DNA of 64,000 nucleotides. Source: Salipiger mucosus DSM 16094. Its GTDB lineage: Bacteria; Pseudomonadota; Alphaproteobacteria; Rhodobacterales; Rhodobacteraceae. Shown piece after piece: positions 1-8,457 of the stretch. The stretch covers positions 306,034 through 370,033 of the forward strand of contig NZ_KE557275.1 in the NCBI RefSeq assembly GCF_000442255.1, written 5' to 3'. Position 1 is the first letter of the stretch; each line of letters starts with the position of its first letter. Position numbers and translations under genes: made by a program. The notes beneath the pieces were generated by a model, which was not told the DNA's origin, searched no databases, and saw only the letters and a list, made by a program, of their open reading frames with translations.

Positions 1-627
1 CAGGTGCCGCTGCGCGATCTCTATTCCAACAACGGGTTGCGCCGCATCCAGCTGGTCGACGGCGACAGCGTCTTCGTGGACACCGCCTACGAGCTCGACC
101 TCGCGCAGGCCTATTTCGAGCAGCAGATCCGCATCTCGGAATTCCGTCAGGCATCGCGGGTCGCCGCGCTGAACGAGCTGAACTCGGAGATGTCGATCCG
201 GCGCAACGCTCTGGGCGAGGCACGGGACAACTACATGACCCGGCTCGAGCTGGACTCGGTCGACCGCGACTACGTCTACCTGACCGGCGAGGTCGACAGC
301 CAGGCGCGCTACCCGCTGCCCTTCGGCAAGACCGCCTCGCTGGCGGACGCGCTCTACAGCAACGGCGGCGTGCCGACGGAATCGGGCAACGTGCGCGAGA
401 TCTACGTGCTGCGCGGCTCGCCCGATCCGCGCGAGTTCGGGGCCGTGACGGCCTGGCAGCTCGACGGCCGCGACGCGACGAACTTCATGCTGGCGACGCG
501 TTTCGAGCTGCGGCCGAACGACGTGATCTTCGTGGCCGAGCAGCCGGTGACGCGCTGGGGCCGCGTGATTTCCCAGATCACCCCGTCGCTCGTGACCACG
601 GCGGCGCGGGCCGCGTCGACGAACTGA
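1..627 (+). CDS. Outer-membrane polysaccharide export protein, Wza-like (5' end missing)
   Basis: This is the C-terminal part of a Wza/KpsD-type protein, which forms the outer-membrane channel for capsule or exopolysaccharide export. The frame is open from the first base, so the start lies outside the window. A SLBB-type motif (VYLTGEVDSQARYPLPFG) lies near residue 97, followed by a second SLBB-like stretch (REIYVLRG, then FELRPNDVIFVAEQP). Between the two the order of segments matches the family. The N-terminal poly-export domain and lipoprotein signal would be upstream. No other export gene is in view, so the polysaccharide system cannot be named. The family call is firm and the exact substrate is unknown. 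Confidence 0.85.
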   Translation, partial: QVPLRDLYSNNGLRRIQLVDGDSVFVDTAYELDLAQAYFEQQIRISEFRQASRVAALNELNSEMSIRRNALGEARDNYMTRLELDSVDRDYVYLTGEVDSQARYPLPFGKTASLADALYSNGGVPTESGNVREIYVLRGSPDPREFGAVTAWQLDGRDATNFMLATRFELRPNDVIFVAEQPVTRWGRVISQITPSLVTTAARAASTN

Positions 628-634
628 TCCGGCA

Positions 635-657
635 GCCCCGTGGCCCGGCCACGGGGC
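635..657 (+). terminator. Strong GC hairpin after the export gene
   Basis: GCCCCGTGG and CCACGGGGC form a perfect 9-bp stem with a 5-base CCCGG loop, starting 8 bases after the export gene's stop codon. No T-tract follows, so it may be a weak or Rho-assisted terminator, or an RNA-stabilising hairpin, in the short gap before the sugar kinase gene. Confidence 0.4.
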
Positions 658-678
658 GCACCGGGCGGGACCGGAACC

Positions 679-1566
679 ATGACGATCTTCAATCTCGGCT
701 CGATCAATGCCGACATGACCTACCGGGTGCGGCGCCTGCCGCGCCCGGGCGAGACCATCGCGACGCAATCGCTTGACCGCGGGTTGGGCGGGAAGGGCGC
801 CAACATGTCGGTGGCCGCGGCCCGCGCTGCCGGGCGGACCGCCCACATCGGTGCGGTCGGCCCGGATGGAGCCTGGGCCGTCGAGCGCCTGATGGAATAT
901 GGCGTCGACACCCGGAGCATCGCGCGGGTCGACGCGGCGACCGGTCACGCGATCATCGCGGTCGACGAGGCGGGCGAGAACACCATCCTGATCCACCCCG
1001 GCGCCAACGCGGCGATCACGCCCGAAATGGTGGCCGCCGCACTCGACATGGCGCGGCCCGGTGATCTCTTCCTGTTCCAGAACGAGACGAGCGCGCAGGC
1101 CGAGGGCGCCGAAATGGCGCGCGAGAAGGGCCTGCGGGTCGCTCATGCCGCCGCGCCCTTCGACGCCGAGGCGGTCAAGCGTGTCCTGCCGCTGCTGGAC
1201 CTGATCGTGCTGAACGCGGTCGAGGCAGAGCAACTTGAAGAGGCCACCGGCAAGCCGCCCGAGGCCCTGCCGATCCGCGACGTCATCATCACGCTGGGGT
1301 CCGAGGGCTGCCGCTGGGTTCACACGCCCACTGGCGCGTCGCGCGATTTCCCGGCCTACCGCGTGACGCCGGTCGACACGACCGGGGCAGGGGACACCTT
1401 CACCGGCTACCTGCTGGCCGGACTGGACCGGGGGATGCCGATGGCGCAGTCCATCGCCCAAGCGCAGCGGGCGGCGGCGATCATGGTCACCCGCCGCGGC
1501 ACAGCCGACGTGATCCCCGACCTCAAGGACGTGCAGGACAGCCTTCTGGGTCGGGACGAGGGCTGA
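679..1566 (+). CDS. rbsK: Ribokinase / PfkB-family sugar kinase
   Basis: A cytoplasmic PfkB-family kinase that transfers phosphate from ATP to a sugar, most like ribokinase. At 295 residues it is close to normal length. The N-terminal sugar-binding motif (NLGSINADMTYRV), the GGKGAN signature near residue 38, and the DTTGAGDTF anion-hole motif with catalytic Asp239 are all intact. I chose the ATG at 679 over an upstream in-frame start at 640, because the protein then begins just before the first beta strand, as in the family. No ribose transporter or regulator adjoins it, so the substrate (ribose or another pentose or nucleoside) is inferred only from family resemblance. Confidence 0.85.
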   Translation: MTIFNLGSINADMTYRVRRLPRPGETIATQSLDRGLGGKGANMSVAAARAAGRTAHIGAVGPDGAWAVERLMEYGVDTRSIARVDAATGHAIIAVDEAGENTILIHPGANAAITPEMVAAALDMARPGDLFLFQNETSAQAEGAEMAREKGLRVAHAAAPFDAEAVKRVLPLLDLIVLNAVEAEQLEEATGKPPEALPIRDVIITLGSEGCRWVHTPTGASRDFPAYRVTPVDTTGAGDTFTGYLLAGLDRGMPMAQSIAQAQRAAAIMVTRRGTADVIPDLKDVQDSLLGRDEG

Positions 1567-1570
1567 GCCG

Positions 1571-2206
1571 TCAGCTGCCCGCGAAGGGTGCCGCGTCACC
1601 CCAGAGCTGGCGCACGCGCTGGTCGCGGCCGCAGGCATCGCGGTAGCGGTCGTAGGCCTTCTCCTTCGAGATCGGACCGAAGCGCGACAGGATCAGGTCG
1701 TCCTTCTTGTAGTAGTCCTGGTGATATTCCTCGGCCTCGTAGAAGGGCTTGGCATCCAGGATCGGCGTCACGATCTCCTGGCCCAGGGCCTTTTCCGCCT
1801 CGGCCTTGGCGCGTTCGGCGGCCGCGCGGTCCTCGGGACCGTCCACGAAAATCGCGGTACGGTAGCTTTCGCCGCGGTCGCAGAACTGCCCGCCGGCATC
1901 GGTCGGGTCGACCGAGCGGAAGAACATCGAATAGAGCTGGTCGCGCGACACCTGCCCGGCATCGAAGGGGATGCGCACCGCCTCGTAGTGGCCGGTGCCG
2001 CCACGGGTGACCTGCTTGTAGGTCGGATTGGCGACCGTGCCGCCGGTGTAGCCCGAGACGGCGTCGCCCTCGCCGCGCACCTTCTCGAAGTCGGCCTCGA
2101 CGCACCAGAAGCATCCGCCGGCGACGGTGATGTCCGCAGCGGCGGCGCGCTCGGCGAAAGCGCCGGCTCCCAGCGCGAGCGCGAGTGTCAGAACGATGGC
2201 TTTCAT
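1571..2206 (-). CDS. msrA: Peptide methionine sulfoxide reductase MsrA, exported
   Basis: Reduces methionine-S-sulfoxide in oxidised proteins. The 211-residue product carries the MsrA active-site motif GCFWC (catalytic Cys32) and a C-terminal cysteine near residue 194 that could resolve the disulfide. The first 23 or so residues form a clear Sec signal (MKAIVLTLALALGAGAFA), so this copy should act in the periplasm, unlike the usual cytoplasmic MsrA. The start is supported by a GGAGG ribosome site 8 bases upstream; the much longer open frame upstream is antisense to the aminotransferase and is not real. It is transcribed divergently from the aminotransferase gene, with an 18-bp palindrome between them. 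Confidence 0.93.
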   Translation of the reverse strand: MKAIVLTLALALGAGAFAERAAAADITVAGGCFWCVEADFEKVRGEGDAVSGYTGGTVANPTYKQVTRGGTGHYEAVRIPFDAGQVSRDQLYSMFFRSVDPTDAGGQFCDRGESYRTAIFVDGPEDRAAAERAKAEAEKALGQEIVTPILDAKPFYEAEEYHQDYYKKDDLILSRFGPISKEKAYDRYRDACGRDQRVRQLWGDAAPFAGS

Positions 2207-2274
2207 GTCGCTTTCCTCCGTTTGCGCAAGAGGCTGCGCCGAGACCCCCCGTCGATCAATCCGCTGAAACGCGG

Positions 2275-2292
2275 TCTCACCACTTGGTGAGA
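2275..2292. promoter_or_regulatory. Perfect 8+8 palindrome, candidate operator
   Basis: TCTCACCA-CT-TGGTGAGA lies between divergent msrA and the aminotransferase gene, 69 and 49 bases from their starts. Its symmetry, size and location fit a dimeric repressor or activator site. No regulator gene is adjacent, so the binding protein is unknown. A short RNA hairpin is the alternative reading. Confidence 0.5.
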
Positions 2293-2341
2293 GGGCGTGA
2301 CCCTCTTTCCTTTCCCCGGCGGCCTGCCTAGCCTGCGCCGC

Positions 2342-3238
2342 ATGGACAACGTCACCACCCACCAGGCCGAAGAGGACGCGCGCAACGAGAGGGTGCGCAT
2401 CTGGATCAACGGCACCCTGAAACCGCGGGCCGAGGCCATGGTTTCGGTCTTCGATTCCGGCTTCATGCTGGGCGACGGCATCTGGGAGGGGCTGCGGCTC
2501 TACGAGGGACGCTGGACCTTCCTCGACGAGCATCTCGACCGGCTTTTCGAGGCGGCGCTGGCCATCGACCTCGACATCGGCATGAGTCGCGCCGAGCTGA
2601 CCGAGGCGCTCTTCGAGACTCAGCGCGCCAACGGGATGCACACCGACGCGCATTGCCGCCTGATGGTCACGCGCGGCGTGAAATCGCGGCCCTTCCAGCA
2701 CCCCGCCCTCAGCCGGCAAGGGCCCACCGTGGTGATCCTGATGGAGCATTCGCGCCCCTCGATCCCGCGGCCAATCCGGCTCGCGACCGTGCCGCACCAG
2801 CGCGGGCTGCCGATGACGCAGGACCCCAAGCTCAACTCTCATTCCAAGCTGAACTGCATCCTTGCCTGCATCGCCGCCGAAAAGGCCGGCGCGGACGAGG
2901 CGCTGATGCTCGACGTGCATGGCTTCGTGAACACCACCAACGCCTGCAACTTCTTCATCGTCCGCAAGGGCGAGGTCTGGACCAGCACCGGTGACTACTG
3001 CATGAACGGGATCACCCGGCAGAAGGTGATCGACCTCTGCCGCGCCAACGACATCCCCGTACACGAACGCAACTATTCCCTCGTGGACACCTACGGCGCC
3101 GACGAGGCCTTCCTCACGGGCACCTTCGGCGCCCAGACCCCGGTGGGCGAGATCGACGGCCGCGTGATCGGAGGCGGCGAGATGGGCCCGGTCACGAAGC
3201 GCCTCCGCGCCCTCTACAAGGAACTGGTGACGCCATGA
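2342..3238 (+). CDS. Class IV PLP aminotransferase (BCAT / D-amino-acid type)
   Basis: A fold-type IV aminotransferase of 298 residues. The PLP lysine is Lys169 in the motif SHSKLNCI. The N-terminal block FDSGFMLGDGIWEGLRLYEG and the C-terminal TGTFGAQTPV phosphate-binding region match the family. It could act on branched-chain amino acids, D-amino acids or aminodeoxychorismate; sequence alone does not decide. I chose the ATG at 2342 because homologous sequence begins there; an in-frame start at 2297 would add 15 unrelated residues. The stop overlaps the following sulfotransferase-like gene by 4 bases, so the two are translationally coupled and likely work on a shared metabolite. Confidence 0.88.
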   Translation: MDNVTTHQAEEDARNERVRIWINGTLKPRAEAMVSVFDSGFMLGDGIWEGLRLYEGRWTFLDEHLDRLFEAALAIDLDIGMSRAELTEALFETQRANGMHTDAHCRLMVTRGVKSRPFQHPALSRQGPTVVILMEHSRPSIPRPIRLATVPHQRGLPMTQDPKLNSHSKLNCILACIAAEKAGADEALMLDVHGFVNTTNACNFFIVRKGEVWTSTGDYCMNGITRQKVIDLCRANDIPVHERNYSLVDTYGADEAFLTGTFGAQTPVGEIDGRVIGGGEMGPVTKRLRALYKELVTP

Positions 3239-3957
3239 GGATCGCCATGTGGTCCGGCCCGCGGAACCTTTCGACCGCGATGATGTACTCCTTTGCCAAC
3301 CGCGGCGACTGTCATGTCGTGGACGAGCCGTTCTATGGCCCCTACCTGCGGCTGACCGGCCTGCCGCATCCCATGGCGGACGAGATCAAGGCAAGCCGCC
3401 CCGAGGACGCGGGTGAGGTTGCCCGCGATCTTCTGGGCCCGATCCCCGGCGGCAAGCCGCATGCCTACCACAAGCACATGTGCCAGCACATGATCGAGGG
3501 CATCCCGCGCGATTTCATGGCCGATTGCGTCAATGTCTTCCTCATCCGTCACCCGGCGCGCGTGGTCGCGAGTTTCACCAAGGGCTACGCGCATGCCGGG
3601 GCCGAGGACATCGGCTTCGAGACGCAGGCCGAGCTCCACGATCACGTTCGGTCGCTGGGCCAGGCTCCGGTGGTGATCGACAGCGCCGACATCCGCCGCG
3701 ACCCCGATGGCATGCTGCGCGCCCTCTGCGGGGCGATCGGGCTGCCCTTCGACGAAGGCATGCTGTCCTGGCCGGCCGGCGGACATCCGCAGGATGGCGC
3801 CTGGGCCCCGCATTGGTACGCCTCGGTCCATCGCTCCACCGGCTTCGCCAGCGCCGAAGGGCGGCTACCGGCGCTTTCCGGGGATGCCGCGCGGCTCGCG
3901 GACGAGGCCATGCCACACTACGAAAAACTGCGCGCACGGGCACTGAGCGCGCATTAA
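3235..3957 (+). CDS. Sulfotransferase-like protein coupled to the aminotransferase
   Basis: A 240-residue protein with the P-loop-like PAPS-binding start of sulfotransferases (MWSGPRNLSTAMMYSFA, residues 5-21) and a later VFLIRHPARVVASF segment that matches the 3'-phosphate-binding motif. Its ATG overlaps the aminotransferase stop (ATGA). The substrate is not known. The pairing with a class IV aminotransferase suggests a small amino-acid-derived molecule, but this is inference. There is no signal peptide, so it is cytoplasmic. Confidence 0.75.
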   Translation: MRIAMWSGPRNLSTAMMYSFANRGDCHVVDEPFYGPYLRLTGLPHPMADEIKASRPEDAGEVARDLLGPIPGGKPHAYHKHMCQHMIEGIPRDFMADCVNVFLIRHPARVVASFTKGYAHAGAEDIGFETQAELHDHVRSLGQAPVVIDSADIRRDPDGMLRALCGAIGLPFDEGMLSWPAGGHPQDGAWAPHWYASVHRSTGFASAEGRLPALSGDAARLADEAMPHYEKLRARALSAH

Positions 3958-4056
3958 TCTTACAATTCGTGAAACTCCGGCCGCGCGATCTGCGTGCCTT
4001 CGGGCAGGCCGGGCGGCATGACGCCGCCCGCGTCTGCAACCGAAAGGAGCGACACG

Positions 4057-4467
4057 ATGAAATACCTGATTGCCGCCGCCGCGCTGAGCACCGCCACCGG
4101 TGCCTATGCCGCCTCCCATTCCATGACGCCCATGGTCGAGGCTACGGACCAGAGCGTTGAAAACGGCGTTGTCAGCGCCGATGTGGTGAACGCCCCGGAA
4201 AACGGCTGGCTGGTCGTGCACCGCACCGACTCCGACATGGCGCCCGGCCCGGTGGTCGGCCATGCACCCCTGCGCGCCGGCGAGACCGCCGACGTCGCCG
4301 CCATCCTGACCGAAGAGGTTGCACCGGGCGACATGCTGATGCTCATGGTGCACAGCGAGGCCGGTGGCATGGAGACGGGCGTCTTCGAATACACCCTCGG
4401 CGCCACCGAGGATGGGCCGATCAAGCCCGAGGGCGAATTGGTGATGACCACGATCACGGCCCAGTAA
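4057..4467 (+). CDS. Small exported protein, resembles DUF7282
   Basis: A 136-residue protein with a Sec signal (MKYLIAAAALSTATGAYAAS) and a mature domain that reads like DUF7282: a repeated beta pattern (VVSADVVNAPENGWLVVH, then VGHAPLRAGETADV and MLMLMVHSEAG). Such domains are found in secreted or surface proteins, and their function is not established. The ATG is fixed by an AAGGAG site 7 bases upstream and by the signal peptide; an in-frame start at 3994 would hide the signal. It stands alone, followed by a hairpin. Confidence 0.7.
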   Translation: MKYLIAAAALSTATGAYAASHSMTPMVEATDQSVENGVVSADVVNAPENGWLVVHRTDSDMAPGPVVGHAPLRAGETADVAAILTEEVAPGDMLMLMVHSEAGGMETGVFEYTLGATEDGPIKPEGELVMTTITAQ

Positions 4468-4475
4468 GCCGACAA

Positions 4476-4504
4476 GCCGCTCCCGCGCGCGACGCGGGGG
4501 CGGC
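4476..4504. terminator. Hairpin between convergent genes
   Basis: GCCGCTCCCGCG and CGCGGGGGCGGC form a 12-bp stem (one T-G wobble) with a 5-base loop, between the exported small protein gene and the stop of the oppositely transcribed DUF1810 gene. There is no T-tract on either side. It is probably a shared, imperfect terminator. Confidence 0.4.
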
Positions 4505-4505
4505 C

Positions 4506-4931
4506 CTAGACGAGCCTGTCCCGCGTGACCGGACAGCGTTCGCCGCCGTAAAGCCTGTCCAGAACCTCCGCAAAGACGGGCGGCGCGTTCGGCACGGCCT
4601 CGAAGAGCGTCATGCAGGAACGCACCTTCAGCGCATCGACCGATCCGAGGATGTCATTCGGAGATGTTCCGACGTGCTCCAGCAACAGGCCCGAGACCTC
4701 GACCAAGCGGGGTCCCAGCACGGGATGCTCAAGGTAGGCCGCAGCCTCCTCCGGACCCGCCAGTCCGAAATGCCGGGCCCGCGCGGATCGTCCGAGCTCG
4801 GCGAGCTGGGGAAAGACCCACCAGATCCAGTGCGTGGTTTTGCGGCCGGCCCTCAGCTCGGCAAGCACTTGCGGCCACACTCTGTCCTGCGCGTCGAGGA
4901 ATTCGCGGAACTCTGCCAAACGGTCCCCCAT
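4506..4931 (-). CDS. DUF1810 family protein
   Basis: About 141 residues with the DUF1810 hallmarks: FLDAQDRVWPQVLAELRAG near the start, HWIWWVFPQLAELG in the middle and a conserved KVRSCMTLFE motif near the end. The family is widespread in bacteria, small and cytoplasmic, and its function is unknown. I chose the ATG at 4931 because the family usually begins a few residues before this block; an in-frame ATG at 4949 would add six residues. Neither has a convincing ribosome site. It lies downstream of argG on the same strand, but a long palindrome separates the two. Confidence 0.8.
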   Translation of the reverse strand: MGDRLAEFREFLDAQDRVWPQVLAELRAGRKTTHWIWWVFPQLAELGRSARARHFGLAGPEEAAAYLEHPVLGPRLVEVSGLLLEHVGTSPNDILGSVDALKVRSCMTLFEAVPNAPPVFAEVLDRLYGGERCPVTRDRLV

Positions 4932-4988
4932 GCACGATTGCCCGGTCATTCTGGGGGCTCTGCCCCGTCGCGGCAAGCCGCGACTCCC

Positions 4989-5058
4989 CGGGATATTTCA
5001 GGCCAGAAGATGCTGCAGGCGCAGGGCCCGGAGCTTCTTCTGGCCGTCAAATATCCCC
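4989..5058. repeat. Intergenic palindrome, family shared with 33323-33400
   Basis: GGGATATTT-CA-GGCCAGAAGA (4990-5010) is mirrored by TCTTCTGGCC-GTC-AAATATCCC (5036-5057), with a GC-rich centre. It follows argG on the minus strand and could end its transcript. The ATATTT...AGAAGA core recurs in the palindrome at 33323-33400. Confidence 0.7.
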
Positions 5059-5096
5059 GCCGGAGGCAGCCGTCGGTCGGGCGTGCCGGTAGCCGT

Positions 5097-6317
5097 TCAG
5101 CCCTTGAGCCGCCGCTCCCGCGCCGCGAGCAGCTTGAGGCGCAGCGCGTTGAGCTGGATGAAGCCCTTGGCGTCTTCCTGATCGTAGGCGCCCGCGTCCT
5201 CCTCGAAGGTGACATGCGCCTCGGAGTAGAGCGAGTGATCCGACCAGCGTGCGACCGTGCGGGCCGAACCCTTGTAGAGCTTGAGCCGGACGGTGCCCGA
5301 GACATGCTCCTGCGACCGGTCGATCAGCGCCTGGAGCATCTCGCGCTCGGGCGAGAACCAGAAGCCGTTGTAGATCAGCTCCGCGTAGCGCGGCATGATC
5401 GAATCCTTGAGGTGCCCGGCGCCGCTGTCGAGCGTGATCTGCTCGATCCCGCGGTGCGCCTCGAGCAGGACGGTGCCGCCCGGCGTTTCGTAGATGCCGC
5501 GGGACTTCATGCCGACGAAGCGGTTTTCCACGAGGTCGAGCACACCGATACCGTGCTTGCCGCCCAGCTCGTTGAGCTTCGTCAGGATCGTCGCGGGCGA
5601 CATGGCCTCGCCGTCGATGGCGACCGCGTCGCCCTTCTCGAAGGTGATCTCGATGAATTCGGGCTCGTTCGGGGCCTGCTCGACAGGGACGGTGCGCTGC
5701 AGGACGTAGTCGGGCGCCTGCTCGGAGGGATCTTCCAGCACCTTGCCCTCGGAGGAGGTGTGCAGCAGGTTCGCGTCAACCGAGAAGGGCGCCTCGCCGC
5801 GCTTGTCCTTGGCGATCGGGATCTGGTTCTTTTCGGCGAAGTCGATCAGCCGCGTCCGCGAGGTCAGGTCCCACAGCCGCCACGGCGCGATCACCTTGAT
5901 ATCGGGGTTCAGCGCATAGGCCGCGAGTTCGAACCGGACCTGGTCGTTGCCCTTGCCGGTCGCGCCGTGCGCCACGGCGTCGGCGCCGGTCGCGGCGGCG
6001 ATCTCGACCAGTCGCTTGGAGATCAGCGGGCGCGCGATGGAGGTGCCCAGCAGGTAGAGTCCCTCGTAGAGCGCGTTGGCGCGGAACATCGGGAAGACGA
6101 AGTCGCGCACGAATTCCTCGCGCAGGTCCTCGATGTAGATCTCGCTCACGCCCAGCATCTCGGCCTTATGGCGCGCCGGTTCGAGTTCCTCGCCCTGGCC
6201 GAGGTCGGCGGTGAAGGTCACGACCTCGCAGCCGTACTCGGTCTGGAGCCATTTCAGGATGATCGAGGTGTCGAGGCCGCCGGAATAGGCCAGGACGACT
6301 TTCTTGGGCGCGGACAT
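5097..6317 (-). CDS. argG: Argininosuccinate synthase
   Basis: Condenses citrulline and aspartate using ATP, the penultimate step of arginine synthesis, in the cytoplasm as a tetramer. The 406 residues match the full family length. The N-type ATP pyrophosphatase loop AYSGGLDTS is at residues 9-17; the conserved [24 protein letters not shown] and [10 protein letters not shown] motifs follow in order. The next upstream gene on this strand is ilvA's antisense partner only, so argG is monocistronic. It is downstream-flanked by a long palindrome. No ARG box was recognised. Confidence 0.97.
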   Translation of the reverse strand: MSAPKKVVLAYSGGLDTSIILKWLQTEYGCEVVTFTADLGQGEELEPARHKAEMLGVSEIYIEDLREEFVRDFVFPMFRANALYEGLYLLGTSIARPLISKRLVEIAAATGADAVAHGATGKGNDQVRFELAAYALNPDIKVIAPWRLWDLTSRTRLIDFAEKNQIPIAKDKRGEAPFSVDANLLHTSSEGKVLEDPSEQAPDYVLQRTVPVEQAPNEPEFIEITFEKGDAVAIDGEAMSPATILTKLNELGGKHGIGVLDLVENRFVGMKSRGIYETPGGTVLLEAHRGIEQITLDSGAGHLKDSIMPRYAELIYNGFWFSPEREMLQALIDRSQEHVSGTVRLKLYKGSARTVARWSDHSLYSEAHVTFEEDAGAYDQEDAKGFIQLNALRLKLLAARERRLKG

Positions 6318-6441
6318 GTGCTGGTTCCTCAGGTCGGTTTGGCAGGCGGAGTAATGCGTTTCGTCGCGGGGGGCAAGGATGCGCCGTTGACGGGGGGCGC
6401 GGGTGTGCTAGCCCTGCGGCGTGACCAGAAGGGGTGGCGCG

Positions 6442-7179
6442 ATGAAAGGCTGGCGGATCTTCCTCCATTCGGCGCGGATGGTGATCGACAATCTCGGCGC
6501 GGCGCTGCGCGTCTCGATGGTTCTGTATCTCGTGCAGGTCGCGAGCCAGCTGACCTTCTTCGTGAATGCGCCGATGGCGGGCGAGCAACCCACGGCCGTG
6601 CCCGAGGGGCTGGGCCTGCAACTGACGCTCTCGATCTTCGCGCTTCTGGCAAGCCTCTGGATCGCCGTGGCCTGGCATCGCTATGTGCTCACCGGTGAAT
6701 TGCCGGCGGGCTTGCTGCCGCGCTGGCACGGTTCCGAGATCGCGCGGTATTTCGGTCAGTCGTTGCTGATCGGGCTTGTCGTCATCCTCGCGGCGCTGGC
6801 GGCGGGCGTCGTCATTGGCCTGGTGGCCACGGCGGTGCCGGGCTTTGGCGGAGTTCTGATCTTCGGACTGTTGGGGCTTTGCAGCTACCTGTTCTTCCGG
6901 CTGGGCCTCGTGCTGCCGGCGGCGGCCCTCGGGCGCCGGATGACCATCGGCGAATCCTGGGCAGCGACGCGCGATGACGACGGTGCGGTGGTGACGCTTG
7001 CGGTGCTGGTGATCGGGGTCGGCCTGCTGGTCGAGGTGCCGGCGCTGCTGGACCAGGACAGCGGTAGCCTGATCGCGCTGGTCTATCGCGTGGTGCTGAA
7101 CTGGTTCGTCACGATGATCGGCGTCTCGGTGCTGACGACGCTCTACGGCCATTTCGTCGAGCACCGTCCCGTCGACTGA
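6442..7179 (+). CDS. Multi-pass inner-membrane protein of unknown function
   Basis: A 245-residue hydrophobic protein with about six membrane segments, for example LGLQLTLSIFALLASLWIA, then LLIGLVVILAALAAGVVIGL and GVLIFGLLGLCSYLFFRLGL. I do not recognise a catalytic motif or a named family. The overall shape, with a short cytoplasmic start and a PAAALGRRMTIGESW block after the fourth segment, resembles the uncharacterised membrane proteins often found beside argG or ilvA in this group. I chose the ATG at 6442; a GTG at 6421 is in frame. It is divergent from argG with 124 bases between them. Confidence 0.7.
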   Translation: MKGWRIFLHSARMVIDNLGAALRVSMVLYLVQVASQLTFFVNAPMAGEQPTAVPEGLGLQLTLSIFALLASLWIAVAWHRYVLTGELPAGLLPRWHGSEIARYFGQSLLIGLVVILAALAAGVVIGLVATAVPGFGGVLIFGLLGLCSYLFFRLGLVLPAAALGRRMTIGESWAATRDDDGAVVTLAVLVIGVGLLVEVPALLDQDSGSLIALVYRVVLNWFVTMIGVSVLTTLYGHFVEHRPVD

Positions 7180-7218
7180 CCGCTTGCCTTGCGGGCCACG
7201 ATGCGCCAAGCCAATACA

Positions 7219-8445
7219 ATGGACAGCTTTCACGATACCGCCCTCGCGGCCACCCAGGAAATGCGCACGGTCTTTCCCGAGTCGCCGCTGCTGCGCAACG
7301 CGCATCTGAGCGAGCGGTTCGGCGCCGACATCTGGCTCAAGCGCGAGGACCTGAGCCCGGTGCGCAGCTACAAGCTGCGCGGCGCCTTCAACGCCATGCG
7401 CAAGCGGCGCGATGCGGGGCTTTTCGTCTGCGCGAGCGCGGGCAACCACGCGCAGGGCGTGGCCTACATGTGCCGGCAGTTCGGCATCCGCGGCGTGATC
7501 TTCATGCCGGTCACGACGCCGCAGCAGAAGATCCAGAAGACGCGGATGTTCGGCGGCGACTTCATCGAGATCCGCATGATCGGCGACTACTTCGACGACT
7601 GTCTCGCGGCGGCGCAGGCCTTTTGCGCCGAGAACGGCGGGCATTTCCTGTCGCCCTTTGACGATCCGGACGTGATCGAGGGCCAGGCGAGCGTCGGGGT
7701 CGAGATCGAGACGCAGCTTGGCCGCGTGCCGGATCACCTGGTGGTGCCGGTGGGCGGCGGCGGCCTCAGCGCCGGGCTGGTGAGCTATTTCGGCACCGGC
7801 TGCCAGTATACCTTCGTCGAACCCTCGGGCGGGGCCTGCCTGCGCGCGGCGCTGGAGGCGGGCAAGCCGGTGACGCTGGAGACAGTGAACACCTTTGCCG
7901 ACGGCGCCGCGGTGGCGCGGATCGGGCAGGAGACCTTTGCACGGCTCAAGGGCGTGGGCATAGCCAACACGCTGGCCGTGGACGAGGACCGGCTCTGCAC
8001 GACGATCCTCGAGATGCTGAACGTCGAGGGCGTGGTGCTGGAGCCCGCGGGGGCGCTGGCGGTGGATGCGCTCAAGGATCTCGGCCAGTCGATCCGTGGC
8101 CGCACGGTGGTCTGCGTGACCTCGGGCGGGAATTTCGACTTCGAGCGACTGCCCGAGGTGAAGGAACGCGCGCAGCGGTATTCCGGCATCAAGAAGTACT
8201 TTATCCTTCGGTTGCCGCAGCGGCCCGGCGCCCTGCGCGATTTCCTGAACCTGCTGGGCCCGGACGACGACATCGCCCGGTTCGAGTACCTCAAGAAGTC
8301 GGCGCGGAACTTCGGGTCCGTCCTGATCGGGATCGAGACCGTGACACCCGAGAGCTTCGCCACGCTGTTCGCGCGGCTGGACGAACACGGGTACGTCTAC
8401 CGCGATATCACCGACGACGAAGTGCTCGCGCAGTTCGTGATCTGA
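7219..8445 (+). CDS. ilvA: Threonine ammonia-lyase (biosynthetic, short form)
   Basis: Deaminates threonine to 2-oxobutanoate, the first committed step to isoleucine. The 408-residue length fits the short IlvA type with a single C-terminal ACT-like domain (FILRLPQRPGALRDFLNLLG near residue 330). The PLP-binding lysine is in RSYKLRGAFNAM near residue 53, with GASAGNHAQG-like and VGGGGLSAG phosphate/cofactor loops present. I chose the ATG at 7219 (MDSFHDTALAATQ), since family members begin there; starts at 7189 (TTG) and 7201 add unsupported residues. It follows the membrane protein gene by 39 bases and may be cotranscribed. Confidence 0.93.
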   Translation: MDSFHDTALAATQEMRTVFPESPLLRNAHLSERFGADIWLKREDLSPVRSYKLRGAFNAMRKRRDAGLFVCASAGNHAQGVAYMCRQFGIRGVIFMPVTTPQQKIQKTRMFGGDFIEIRMIGDYFDDCLAAAQAFCAENGGHFLSPFDDPDVIEGQASVGVEIETQLGRVPDHLVVPVGGGGLSAGLVSYFGTGCQYTFVEPSGGACLRAALEAGKPVTLETVNTFADGAAVARIGQETFARLKGVGIANTLAVDEDRLCTTILEMLNVEGVVLEPAGALAVDALKDLGQSIRGRTVVCVTSGGNFDFERLPEVKERAQRYSGIKKYFILRLPQRPGALRDFLNLLGPDDDIARFEYLKKSARNFGSVLIGIETVTPESFATLFARLDEHGYVYRDITDDEVLAQFVI

Positions 8446-8457
8446 GCCGCATCGGGC

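Noticed and set aside
1571-3064. A 497-residue open frame extending msrA upstream
   Set aside because: The extra 285 residues lie antisense to the aminotransferase, and a signal peptide with a GGAGG site marks the true start at 2206.
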